From IMG/VR virus record IMGVR_UViG_3300045003_000080, positions 1 through 64,000 of that record: 64,000 bases of DNA. One strand, written 5' to 3'. Source of the stretch: a virus. The translations under genes and the position numbers were made by a program. Below the pieces are notes generated by a model, which made no database searches, was not told the DNA's origin, and saw only the letters and a program-made list of their open reading frames with translations. This document shows, one piece after another, positions 15,025 to 22,881 of the stretch (positions within the stretch are counted from its first letter, which is position 1; the number at the start of each line of letters is the position of its first letter).

Positions 15025-16172
15025 CCAACAAGAGCGGCCCGATCGAGGGCGACTGGCACACGTCGCACGAAAGGCTCGCCGCATCGATCGAGGGCGCCTA
15101 CCGGGAGCGGCGCGCAGCCGAAACCCGACAAGAAGGGGGAACCATGTACCCGATGCGCCGCTTCCGCATCGAACTCGCGACCGAAGACAGGGACGTCACC
15201 GCGACGTCTTACCAGCTCGCGAACGGGATGTATCACTTCTACGGGCCGCCCCTCCCCGGCCTCGTCACAAGCACGCCCCGCCACAGTGTCCGGGCCGAAA
15301 ACGTGCTCGCCGTGTACGAGATCGACGACGCGCCGGCCACGCCGACACTCATCATGTCGGAGACCGACCTGCGCGCGCTGCCCATGGGGCTGATCGTGTC
15401 CGACGCGCGCGGACTGCGCGCCGAAACGTACATGACCCCGTACGGCGCCGACGCCCAGTTCTACATCAACGGCGCCCCGATCGACGCCCTGTATCCGCTC
15501 ACCGTGAACGCCGTCGACAACGCCGTCCGGCTGTGGTCGATGCCGGATGACGTCCGGTTCACAGACGCGGCCGGCCGCACGTGGGTCACGTGCTACGTGA
15601 ACGGCGTCTCGGCTGCCGTGATGCTGCCGGGCGGCAAGGATCAGGGGGTGTGGGTGGTCACGGAAGACAGCAACATGAACCTTCCGTTCCCGTTCACGTT
15701 CGCCGGCTACCCGATCACCGACGACGACACGGTGACCACCCGCCACATGGTGGCCCACTCGTTCGACACACTGTGGGGGCTCCCCGTCGGGCTGAGCCTG
15801 ACCGACCAGGGCGGCCACACCTGGCGCACCGTCGAGCACATGGGCGCCACCGGGATTCAGTACGTGGAGGACGGGCAGGTCGGCGAAGTCGTGTACGCGG
15901 GCAACTACCATGCGGCGTTGCCGGTGGACACGTCGGAGCTGTTCCCGTTCACGGTGGACACGTTCGACGGGCCCGGTGATCTGCTCCGGCTCGGCGCGGA
16001 CGTGAACCTGCGCGACGGCGACGGCGCCATGTGGAAGACGTACACGGGAGAGAAGGCGGGCGTGGGGCTGATGCCGGTTGCGCCTGGTTCGGATGAGTGG
16101 CACTGGCTGAACCCGGCTGATCCGGCGGTTCTGGATGGTGGGTTGGTGTACCCGTTCACCTACGTACCGTAG
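15021..16172 (+). CDS. phiSA1p31-like repeat protein, long form
   Basis: A 383-residue protein overlapping the previous gene by ATGA. After a charged N-terminus, three modules of about 75-90 residues share a D-x-x-G-x-x-W core: FTDAAGRTWVTCYVNG near 177-192, LTDQGGHTWRTVEHMG near 260-275, and LRDGDGAMWKTYTGEK near 330-345. Each follows a proline-rich strand (PVGLSL, PFTVDTF). The repeats suggest a beta-structured binding protein. Function is unknown. The gene ends just before a strong terminator. Confidence 0.65.
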   Translation: MTNKSGPIEGDWHTSHERLAASIEGAYRERRAAETRQEGGTMYPMRRFRIELATEDRDVTATSYQLANGMYHFYGPPLPGLVTSTPRHSVRAENVLAVYEIDDAPATPTLIMSETDLRALPMGLIVSDARGLRAETYMTPYGADAQFYINGAPIDALYPLTVNAVDNAVRLWSMPDDVRFTDAAGRTWVTCYVNGVSAAVMLPGGKDQGVWVVTEDSNMNLPFPFTFAGYPITDDDTVTTRHMVAHSFDTLWGLPVGLSLTDQGGHTWRTVEHMGATGIQYVEDGQVGEVVYAGNYHAALPVDTSELFPFTVDTFDGPGDLLRLGADVNLRDGDGAMWKTYTGEKAGVGLMPVAPGSDEWHWLNPADPAVLDGGLVYPFTYVP

Positions 16173-16211
16173 TACTGTACGACTGTCGCGCGGCTTGCGG
16201 CACAGAACGAA

Positions 16212-16248
16212 GCACCCCCCGGCATACGCGTCGGGGGGTGCTTTCGTG
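16212..16248 (+). terminator. intrinsic terminator of the 10-16 kb unit
   Basis: A perfect 10-bp stem GCACCCCCCG / CGGGGGGTGC (16212-16221, 16232-16241) followed by TTTCGTGT. It closes the operon that ends with the 383-residue repeat protein. Confidence 0.85.
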
Positions 16249-16311
16249 TGCGGCCCGGGGCGTTGGCGCTATGGGGTGCGAGGCCAGGTGGGGCTCCGGG
16301 CCAGCGTAGGG

Positions 16312-17127
16312 GGGCCCTGTGCGTTGCACTCATGGGAGGCGAAAGACATTTGGCACGGGGCCCGGCTTTTGGGGTTCCGGGCTGGCGTGATATGGGCGTC
16401 GCCGTTTCGTCGAGCCCGGAACCAGTCGGATAATAGCAGAAAGCCCCGTGCGCGGGTCCTTCGGGGAGCGGGACGATAGGGGGCACAGGGCTGACTCTGG
16501 TAGCCCCGGGCGCCTCTACTATGGGCGGCAGTCGAAATCTGACCCGGGGACTAGTCGGATGATAGCAGGAGGCCCCGAGCGGCACTACTCCGGGTGAACG
16601 TCCCTGGAATGGCTCGGGGCCCGCCTGCGCACCCCGTGCGGTTCCCATGAGGGCGGCGACGATGCATCGGCGCGGGGCAGTCAGGGTGTCCCGGGCGATC
16701 TGGCATTGGGCGGCGAAACATACCCGACCCGGGACGAGCATACAATAGCAGACGGCCCCGTGTGCGACCTCAACAGGGTGACGTGAGGGGTTCGACACGG
16801 GGCCGGCGTGCCTCAGGCGTTCAACACAGGGGCGCCGGAAGTGATTCGACCTGGGGCAAGTCTCGCGGCCCCGGGCGCATCCGCTATGGGTAGCGATATG
16901 TTCGAGGCCCGGGACCGATCCGATAATAACAGCCCTGTGCGGGACTCAATCGGGTGAACGGGCACTCATTGGCACAGGGCCAGCTCTGGGGTCCCGGGCG
17001 AAGAACTGACGGGTAGGCGTCTGAGACTAGGCCCGGGACTGTCAGATAATAGCAGAGGGCTCGGCGCGCAATCTGACAGGGCGACGGATGCTCTACGACG
17101 CCGAGCCCAGCTCTCGGGGTCCCGGGC
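16312..17127 (-). ncRNA. array of paired stem-loops, probable tandem small RNAs
   Basis: Six units of 125-185 bases. Read on the - strand, each consists of an extended -10 box (TGCTATTAT, TGCTATCAT, TGCTATTGT, TGTTATTAT, TGCTATTAT), a stem-loop with a GTCCCGGGC-type stem, and a second stem-loop with a variable stem. Second stems on the + strand: GCCCCGTGC/GCACAGGGC, GGCCCCGAGC/GCTCGGGGCC, GGCCCCGTGT/ACACGGGGCC, GCCCTGTGC/GCACAGGGC, GGGCTCGGCG/CGCCGAGCCC. The stems differ but stay paired, while loops of about 30 nt keep short motifs: CCCATA in most first loops and CGTTCACCC-like in second loops. This covariation points to RNA. The strand is inferred from the -10 boxes; wobble pairs favour - in most but not all stems. 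Confidence 0.65.
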
Positions 17128-17180
17128 GAAAGAACTACGGTGAGCGCTGGAACAGGGGACCAGGACCAGCGCATACGATA

Positions 17181-17245
17181 CCATACGGCGCCAATCGCAG
17201 GGGGATACGGGCCCCATACGGCGCCAATCGCAGGGGGATACGGGC
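17181..17245 (+). repeat. 33-bp tandem direct repeat, two copies
   Basis: CCATACGGCGCCAATCGCAG followed by GGGGATACGGGC occurs at 17181-17212 and identically at 17214-17245. ATACGGGCGCAAT at its end also occurs near 6026-6038. It lies directly beside the AGCGCTAGCG cluster, as would iterons of an origin or a partition site. Confidence 0.85.
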
Positions 17246-17270
17246 GCAATTACAAAAACGAAACCACCCC

Positions 17271-17311
17271 TAGCGCTAGCGCTAACGCTCGCTATTAGAC
17301 GACTCGGTGAA
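17271..17311. repeat. AGCGCTAGCG / CTCGCTATTAG repeat, copy B
   Basis: TAGCGCTAGCGCTAACGCTC followed by GCTATTAGACGACTCGGTGA. It matches copy A at 6059-6098. The downstream AGCGCT block lies 311 bases away here and 317 bases away in copy A. Confidence 0.75.
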
Positions 17312-17822
17312 TCGGTGAAAAGACACCACCACGCCCGGTGAAAAGCTCGCGCCCCCACGCCGTCACCCGAACGGGGGAAGCCCCGGGCCGGCGCGCGAAG
17401 GATGGTCGAAAAACGCAGCGACGTCAGCACACCGGCCCTTGCGGGCACCAGCCTGACGGGGAGCACCGCCCACGCGGAGCCACTATGGGCACCACTGAAA
17501 CGCTGGCGTGGACGGTGGCGGCTCCCCCCAGACACACCTACGCTATCACATCATGCTAACGACCAGGGCAGAGCTTGAAGCCGCTAGCGCTCAGCGCTAT
17601 ATCAGCGCTTTCCGGTTTTTCAAACACGGCGCCTCCCGGGCGCGCGCCGGCCACCCCGCCCGCGTCGGCCGGCGCCGGCAGCCCCCGCCTCGCACACGCG
17701 CGAGCGCGCGAGGGTATGTCAACGCCGGCGTATCAAGCTGCGAGTGTCAACGGCTTGACACGGGGCGCTTGGGTCCAACTTCACACGTTGCCAGACGCGG
17801 GGCACCCATGGCAAGGGGCACT

Positions 17823-17866
17823 TTTTCATCACGCAGACTTGACAATGTTAGGGAACGTGAGACGAT
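17823..17866 (+). promoter_or_regulatory. conserved accessory-block promoter, copy 5
   Basis: TTTTCATCACGCAGAC, -35 TTGACA (17839-17844), ATGTTAGG, -10 GACGAT (17861-17866, 16-base spacer). The -35 is consensus and the -10 is weak. Confidence 0.82.
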
Positions 17867-17902
17867 CGAGGCTCCGCACAACCCACCGACTAAGGGGCGA
17901 CC

Positions 17903-18442
17903 ATGGGACGCGCACCGATCATCGAAGACAGGTACTACGCCGACCGGACTAACCCCCTGATCATCGTGCGGCCCTGGTCCGTCGAACCGCGCGCCGTACA
18001 CCTTGACGTTATCCACCGCATGCACCGCGACCAGGCGCCCGACGACACCATGGGCAAAAGCGCGTTCCGGGCACAGTTCAAACTCATCACGCCCGAACCC
18101 CCGTGCGACCCTGCCCGCTACTACACCGTAGACCTTTGCCAGTGCTGCATGGTCATGCTCGCGAACGGCGACGGATGCCAGTGCGGAGACGACACACGCC
18201 AGCATCCGGCCGGACTCATGGGCAACCTGGTCGACGAGGAGATCACGCTCGGCGCACTCGCAGAGGAGCACGACAGCAAGTGTCCGGTCAACGTCTACGG
18301 GTCACACTCGCCCCTGCCGGGCGAATTCGAATGCGACTGCGAAACTGACACGTTCTCGGGCGTCCCGTGCGACGGATGCGGCACTCACCTCGCAGGGGAA
18401 CGCCGCAAGGCAACCGGTTGGGTCAAGGCTCCGGCTGAGTAG
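17903..18442 (+). CDS. cysteine-rich zinc-binding protein
   Basis: A 179-residue protein. About the first 75 residues look ordinary; then Cys clusters follow: LCQCCMVML and GCQCGDD near 85-100, KCPVNVYG and FECDCETD near 128-148, and CDGCGTHL near 155. These can form two or three zinc sites. The family is not recognised. The start is ATG 17903 after AAGGGGCGACC. Confidence 0.7.
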   Translation: MGRAPIIEDRYYADRTNPLIIVRPWSVEPRAVHLDVIHRMHRDQAPDDTMGKSAFRAQFKLITPEPPCDPARYYTVDLCQCCMVMLANGDGCQCGDDTRQHPAGLMGNLVDEEITLGALAEEHDSKCPVNVYGSHSPLPGEFECDCETDTFSGVPCDGCGTHLAGERRKATGWVKAPAE

Positions 18443-18502
18443 GCGTCCGGGCCACACGGCGCGCCGTGTGGTAACCGGTCGGTACTCAGAAAGGGAACGA
18501 TC

Positions 18503-18853
18503 ATGCGTCCATGGGATGAGAAAGCGAAACCCTACCGGGCAGCAGCCGAAGCGGCATTCAACGCGTTTCAGGCAAACCGCACGCCCGAAAACGACACTGC
18601 ACTAGCTGAAGCGCGCGCCGCATGGTTCGAATACCAGCGCACCGAAATCGAAGTCGGATACTCGCCTAAGCGTATCCACTTTATGGAGCCTGGAAAGCGC
18701 GAGCGACGCGAAGCACTATGCGGCGCAATGATCGAAGCGCGCTCCATCATGACCTATAAGGCATGGCGTAATGCAATCCCGAACCCACGCCGACTCATGT
18801 GCGAGAAATGCATGAATCACCCGAAAGCCGTAGAACAGAATGGGGACTACTGA
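18503..18853 (+). CDS. hypothetical protein with CxxC
   Basis: A 116-residue helical, basic protein. The C-terminal half has LCGAMIEARS and MCEKCMNHP. The spacing Cys...CxxC...His is a frequent small zinc motif in actinophage proteins. GAAAGGG precedes ATG 18503. The next gene follows after TGATCATG. Confidence 0.65.
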   Translation: MRPWDEKAKPYRAAAEAAFNAFQANRTPENDTALAEARAAWFEYQRTEIEVGYSPKRIHFMEPGKRERREALCGAMIEARSIMTYKAWRNAIPNPRRLMCEKCMNHPKAVEQNGDY

Positions 18854-18855
18854 TC

Positions 18856-19305
18856 ATGAGCGACCTCGAATTGATCATGGCGGACGTGACGCGCTCATGG
18901 CGCACCGCCACACCGATTTACGACGGAACCGCGCGCGCCATTGCAGCCGGATTCCATGGCGGAAACAATGAGGCTTTCACCTCATTCTCGAGCACCGGTG
19001 CCATTCTGGCGGATTTTATCGCCGAGATTCAGGCAGAATCCGCTTTCGTCGAACGGCACGCGCACAACTTCGACCCACACAAGCGCGTCGGAGACCTGGG
19101 GACCGCGCGCCAAAACCTCGCCATGCTCGCCAAACTGGCGGAGTATGCCGCATTCTACGGCACGCGTGGGCCCGTCGAACGCTGGTCGCATGTCTGGGCT
19201 GACAAGCTGGCCCCGGAAGACGAATACAACGGTTGCGGAACGTGTGGCGGGAAGGGGCCGCGACATGAGCCGAACTGTCCAGAGCAGCCGGAAGACGGCG
19301 ACTGA
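18856..19305 (+). CDS. hypothetical protein with C-terminal zinc knuckle
   Basis: A 149-residue protein. It has a long helical body (FSSTGAILADFIAEIQAESA; ARQNLAMLAKLAEYAAFYG) and a Cys/His tail CGTCGGKGPRHEPNC that could hold one zinc ion. Stop and start are joined as TGATCATG, the same junction as in the 22.6 and 22.9 kb genes. Not recognised. Confidence 0.65.
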   Translation: MSDLELIMADVTRSWRTATPIYDGTARAIAAGFHGGNNEAFTSFSSTGAILADFIAEIQAESAFVERHAHNFDPHKRVGDLGTARQNLAMLAKLAEYAAFYGTRGPVERWSHVWADKLAPEDEYNGCGTCGGKGPRHEPNCPEQPEDGD

Positions 19306-19388
19306 CGGACACCTTTGCCTGCCTACCGGCCGTGTGGTCGGTATGGCGGGAATGGGTGTCTGACTGGCAGGCACACGAAGGGGGAAAC

Positions 19389-19601
19389 ATGATCGTTAAG
19401 GCGCTGTTGCGCGACTACTTCGGACCGCTCGTGATCGCACTCGCCGTGCTGGGCTCCGCTATCGGCGCCGGGTACCTGATCACCCACACGACCGTCTACA
19501 ACGCGCCCGGTAACGCGGGAATCGTCATCGGCGTGCCGTGCGTGAACGTCGGTTTTGAGTGGCGAGGCACGCCCGGACCGATCGTGGACACCTGCGACTA
19601 G
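19389..19601 (+). CDS. small single-span membrane protein
   Basis: A 70-residue protein. Residues 10-33 (YFGPLVIALAVLGSAIGAGYLI) form one hydrophobic helix after a basic start; the rest is short, with two Cys. GAAGGGGGAAAC precedes ATG 19389. It may sit in the host membrane. Function unknown. Confidence 0.65.
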   Translation: MIVKALLRDYFGPLVIALAVLGSAIGAGYLITHTTVYNAPGNAGIVIGVPCVNVGFEWRGTPGPIVDTCD

Positions 19602-19615
19602 ACTCGACACGCGGC

Positions 19616-19630
19616 TTGACAGGATAGGAG
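19616..19630 (+). promoter_or_regulatory. possible -35 and ribosome-binding site before the 19639 gene
   Basis: GGCTTGACAGGATAGGAGAG contains TTGACA only about 20 bases before the start and a GGAGAG ribosome-binding site. A fitting -10 is not visible, so TTGACA may be chance. Confidence 0.3.
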
Positions 19631-19638
19631 AGCACGAC

Positions 19639-19887
19639 ATGAGCAGCAAAGACACGGAAGTCGTGAAGACGATCGAAAGCCTGAAGCGCGCAAACAACAG
19701 CGTGAACGGCAATCCGTCATGGATCGTCACGTGCACGGACGGAACCGTGCTGCGTACGCAGTCCGACGCGAGCGTCAGCTACGCGCTCGATAACCCGAAC
19801 TTCCGGAACGTGCCCGTACGGTTCACCCTTACGGCAGCCGGACGGATCAGGTACGCCAAACCGGAACCGGGCGCCGACGCTGTTTAG
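19639..19887 (+). CDS. hypothetical small protein
   Basis: An 82-residue basic protein after TAGGAGAGCACGAC. It has a helical start (VVKTIESLKRANNS) and beta-type sequence afterwards (WIVTCTDGTVLRTQSD, PVRFTLTAAGRIRYAK). Not recognised. Confidence 0.65.
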   Translation: MSSKDTEVVKTIESLKRANNSVNGNPSWIVTCTDGTVLRTQSDASVSYALDNPNFRNVPVRFTLTAAGRIRYAKPEPGADAV

Positions 19888-19952
19888 CGGCATCCATAAC
19901 TGAATATTGGCCCGTGTGGTCGCCACGCGGGCGGTAACGATTCGGTATCGTC

Positions 19953-19996
19953 TTTCATCACGCAGACTTGACAGAGTTAGCGGAGGTGAGACGATA
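19953..19996 (+). promoter_or_regulatory. conserved accessory-block promoter, copy 6
   Basis: TTTCATCACGCAGAC, -35 TTGACA (19968-19973), AGTTAGC, -10 GACGAT or ACGATA (about 19990-19996). Like copy 5 it pairs TTGACA with a GACGAT box. Confidence 0.82.
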
Positions 19997-20031
19997 CCCG
20001 GGCGACACCAGCCAACCAAAGGGAGCACACC

Positions 20032-22002
20032 ATGCGCACCGCAACCGTCAACGGCATCAGAGCAGCACTCCGCGCACGCGGAATCACCGTGCTCAATGCG
20101 AACGACACACGCGCGTTCACGTGGAACAGCGAAACCGGAAACGCACTCACAGACGGCGCAACGGTGATCACCGTAACCGCGTACACTCCCACGCCCGACA
20201 GCATGGCCGCACCGGTCCAGATCAAGGTCTACGCGCAACGTGACGCGGACGCTGAGGCACTGGCGCGGCGCGTCTCTGACACGCTGTCCGACTACACCGG
20301 ATACGGGCTCTGGCCATACAACGCGGACGACTACACCGACACACAGACCACCGACCAGACTGAGAACGACGCTCCGACGCGCCCACGTTATGGCGTGCTG
20401 CACTCCGCGATCGACGGATACTACATCTGGGATTCGGTCGAGTTCACGGAAGTCCGCGCCGAACCGCACGACGGCACCGTGCGTATCTGGCGCACCGATA
20501 ACAAGTCGGTAGCCGACGAGTACGCCGCACGACTCAACAGCGAACCGAACGGCCCGGACACAGCGCCGTTCAAACTTGGCCAGACAATCAAGGTCAAGGC
20601 GGACGCGCTTTCCCCTTACAAGGGGCAGATCGGCCGAATCGAAGTTGTCCACCCTGTCGAGAACCGGCGCCACGATTACGACGTGCGCATTCCGGGCGTT
20701 GACCACTACGTGCTGTTCAACGCGCGTGACCTCGAACCGATCAGCGCCGATGAACTCCGCAAACTCCAAGACGAGGCAACCGAAATCGGTATCTCGCGCG
20801 GTTGGGATCACGCGAACTTTGTGAACGCGTACGGGGGAGAATTGCACGGGCATGTGGACGTCCCGTTGACGTACGCGGTTATCGACTGGTCGTTCTACCG
20901 CTCCGGATTCGAAACCGGCATTGACCGCTACGAAAACGGCCAGTGGCAAGACGGAACCTCACGCGATGACGAGGGAGACGACACGGGAACGGAGCCCAGT
21001 GCGCAGCACTGCGCCACGATCGGACACGGTGACCGGATCGGCACACACCGACTCCTCATGCTCATGGAAGACGGAACCTGGTCACTCGACCGCGTGTGCG
21101 CCACATGCGACCGGTACTACCAAACGTATGCGGGGAAAGTTGGCCCGCACGCACTCGCTATCCCCGTACCGACCGACCGGACCACGCTCACGGTCGGCTA
21201 CGTACCCGACATGGCCATAAGCGTTTGGCCCGTCGAAACCACCGACGGCGACACCCGCTACGGGCACATGCTCACACTCGGTCGCGACACCCTATACGCC
21301 GGCGTTGACATCAGCATCCCTGCAACCCAACACTCCGCACACGCCGCATTCGCCGTAGCCGCACGCATCATCGCGCAAGCGGATCACGCCGACAGTAGCG
21401 ACTACGGCACACGAGACGGCGACTGCCCGGAACACGGCAAGCCTTACACCGAGTGCGGGACCTATCGGCGCGTCTACATGTACGCCGACAGCTTGGGCAT
21501 GTGGCGGGAAGACTGGGCAGGCGAGCACGGCAACGTGTGGGATTCACTCGGGTACGTCGGACACTTCGAAGCGATCATGCACGACAACCACGACGTGTTG
21601 ATCGGTTTCGGGAAGGTCAACGGCATCACGCCGCACGAAATGATCTCCCAATACTTCGAACTCGTCGGCGCCGAACCGAGCGACGCGCAACGACACGGAT
21701 ACATCACCTGGGCAAAGATCATCGGCGCCGAACACGGCGCGCACGTCGTCAACTTCCTACACGTAGGCGACGCGAACGACGCGCAACAGATCATCGACGC
21801 GGGAACCGACACGATCATTCCGGCCGTGCAAGACGCGTTCGACTACGCCGACCAGGCCAACACGTACGGGCCGGATGACCTACTCGGGGAACTCGACCTC
21901 GAAGCGGACGCGGATCACACGCTGTGGAACGCGTACAACGACGCGTATCGGGACCAGGCCATGCGGGACATGATCGAACGGGCACGGGACTACCTCGCGT
22001 GA
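20032..22002 (+). CDS. large multidomain accessory protein
   Basis: A 656-residue acidic protein, the largest of the accessory block. It is read as several small domains: an N-terminal beta/alpha domain (1-95), an acidic linker, a segment near 180-245 that resembles an SH3/KOW-like domain (FKLGQTIKVKADALSPYKGQ), a Cys/His part near 325-365 (QHCATIGHGDRIGTHRLL, CATCDRYYQTY), another Cys pair near 465-480 (CPEHGKPYTECG), and an acidic helical C-terminus. I do not recognise the whole. It may have arisen by joining several accessory genes. AAGGGAGC precedes the ATG. Confidence 0.7.
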   Translation: MRTATVNGIRAALRARGITVLNANDTRAFTWNSETGNALTDGATVITVTAYTPTPDSMAAPVQIKVYAQRDADAEALARRVSDTLSDYTGYGLWPYNADDYTDTQTTDQTENDAPTRPRYGVLHSAIDGYYIWDSVEFTEVRAEPHDGTVRIWRTDNKSVADEYAARLNSEPNGPDTAPFKLGQTIKVKADALSPYKGQIGRIEVVHPVENRRHDYDVRIPGVDHYVLFNARDLEPISADELRKLQDEATEIGISRGWDHANFVNAYGGELHGHVDVPLTYAVIDWSFYRSGFETGIDRYENGQWQDGTSRDDEGDDTGTEPSAQHCATIGHGDRIGTHRLLMLMEDGTWSLDRVCATCDRYYQTYAGKVGPHALAIPVPTDRTTLTVGYVPDMAISVWPVETTDGDTRYGHMLTLGRDTLYAGVDISIPATQHSAHAAFAVAARIIAQADHADSSDYGTRDGDCPEHGKPYTECGTYRRVYMYADSLGMWREDWAGEHGNVWDSLGYVGHFEAIMHDNHDVLIGFGKVNGITPHEMISQYFELVGAEPSDAQRHGYITWAKIIGAEHGAHVVNFLHVGDANDAQQIIDAGTDTIIPAVQDAFDYADQANTYGPDDLLGELDLEADADHTLWNAYNDAYRDQAMRDMIERARDYLA

Positions 22003-22017
22003 CGGATCGTGGGGGAA

Positions 22018-22040
22018 CGGTGCCTCACCGCGAGGCACCG
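22018..22040 (+). terminator. hairpin terminator next to promoter copy 7
   Basis: CGGTGCCTC / GAGGCACCG (9 bp) with an ACCGC loop. The T-run that follows is the first part of TTTCATCACG, so the terminator and the next promoter share bases. Confidence 0.75.
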
Positions 22041-22084
22041 TTTCATCACGCACGCTTGACGATGTTAGAGCACGGTGGTTGACT
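22041..22084 (+). promoter_or_regulatory. conserved accessory-block promoter, copy 7
   Basis: TTTCATCACGCACGC, -35 TTGACG (22056-22061), ATGTTAGA, 17-base spacer, weak -10 TTGACT (22079-22084). The leader CACCAAGCCAACCAAGGGAG follows. Confidence 0.8.
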
Positions 22085-22115
22085 GGACACCAAGCCAACC
22101 AAGGGAGCGCAAACC

Positions 22116-22595
22116 ATGATCATTCAGCCGCAAAGCACACACATCGTGGACTCACGCACACGCGTACTCGCCTACCGCTCCCCATGGGAACAGCGCGAGG
22201 CAGCAGACTACGCGCGCGCGGCTGGTTACCAGGTCGAGTACGTGGCGACGACCGGCATCAAGATCCACAAGCCGACGATCATGGAAAAGCAACGCGCCTA
22301 CTGGGCAGCACATCCCGTCGCGCGCCGCGTCACCCTCGTGTGCGCACTCGCCATGATCCCGTACGTCGGCTGGGCCATGATCGTCTACTACGCGTGCAAA
22401 TGGCGCCGGGAACACCTCCGCAACAGGCCCAGCGCGGCCCACACGACGCGCCAGACACGCCGACAGACCACACGGCCAGAAACACACACCGCACGCCCAC
22501 ACGCCACCATACGCCCCGGACTCGGCGCAGCACCGACCAGGCCCAGCGCATACACACACAACGGCGAAACCCTCGAATGCGAATGGGCCGCGTGA
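22116..22595 (+). CDS. single-span membrane protein with basic tail
   Basis: A 159-residue protein. The N-terminal 60 residues contain EQREAADYARAAGYQVEYV, a helix-strand unit. Residues 70-92 (VTLVCALAMIPYVGWAMIVYY) are hydrophobic. The tail of about 60 residues is rich in Thr, Arg and His and is probably disordered. Not recognised. It ends in TGATCATG with the next gene. Confidence 0.65.
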   Translation: MIIQPQSTHIVDSRTRVLAYRSPWEQREAADYARAAGYQVEYVATTGIKIHKPTIMEKQRAYWAAHPVARRVTLVCALAMIPYVGWAMIVYYACKWRREHLRNRPSAAHTTRQTRRQTTRPETHTARPHATIRPGLGAAPTRPSAYTHNGETLECEWAA

Positions 22596-22597
22596 TC

Positions 22598-22879
22598 ATG
22601 GCCAAACGTGGACAACGCTACCCCTACCGTGTCGTATTCGAATACCCCAACGGCGTAAAAGCACGCAACGTCGCGGGCAGCCTGGTCGAAGCCGCATCAG
22701 AAACGGCCGGACTCCTGAGACGCGGCGCCGAGGTCACCCTCATTGAGGTCAACCCTGAGACGCGCGCCGAGACGACGCTACACAGCTTCACGCCCGACGA
22801 CATGCCCGAACCGGAAGACGACGACTACCCCTACAGGGGCGACACAGACCACGTACTCAAAATGATCAAGGGAGAATGA
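22598..22879 (+). CDS. hypothetical small protein
   Basis: A 93-residue protein starting at ATG 22598 directly after the upstream stop (TGATCATG). Basic beta-type start (YPYRVVFEYPNGVKARNVAG), one helix, then an acidic C-terminus. Not recognised. Confidence 0.65.
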   Translation: MAKRGQRYPYRVVFEYPNGVKARNVAGSLVEAASETAGLLRRGAEVTLIEVNPETRAETTLHSFTPDDMPEPEDDDYPYRGDTDHVLKMIKGE

Positions 22880-22881
22880 TC

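Larger units (their letters stand above)
16249..17822. other. 1.57 kb non-coding region
   Basis: No convincing gene on either strand. In order it contains: a paired stem-loop array (16312-17127), a 33-bp tandem direct repeat (17181-17245), the second AGCGCTAGCG cluster (17271-17311), a moderately GC-rich stretch with no clear signal (17340-17560), and a second AGCGCT block that resembles 6376-6440 (17582-17643) followed by GC-rich inverted sequences. Long frames on both strands are explained by the GC-rich repeats. Confidence 0.7.

Noticed and set aside
16160-16798. A 212-residue - strand frame with repeated G-x-x-CYYP-like motifs
   Set aside because: The repeated residues are the translation of the repeated CTGCTATTAT boxes and stems; the unit spacing is not kept in frame across the array, so it is a shadow of the DNA repeats.
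17338-17559. A 73-residue + strand frame in the non-coding region
   Set aside because: Arg/Pro/Thr-rich, no ribosome-binding site, no conservation signal visible.
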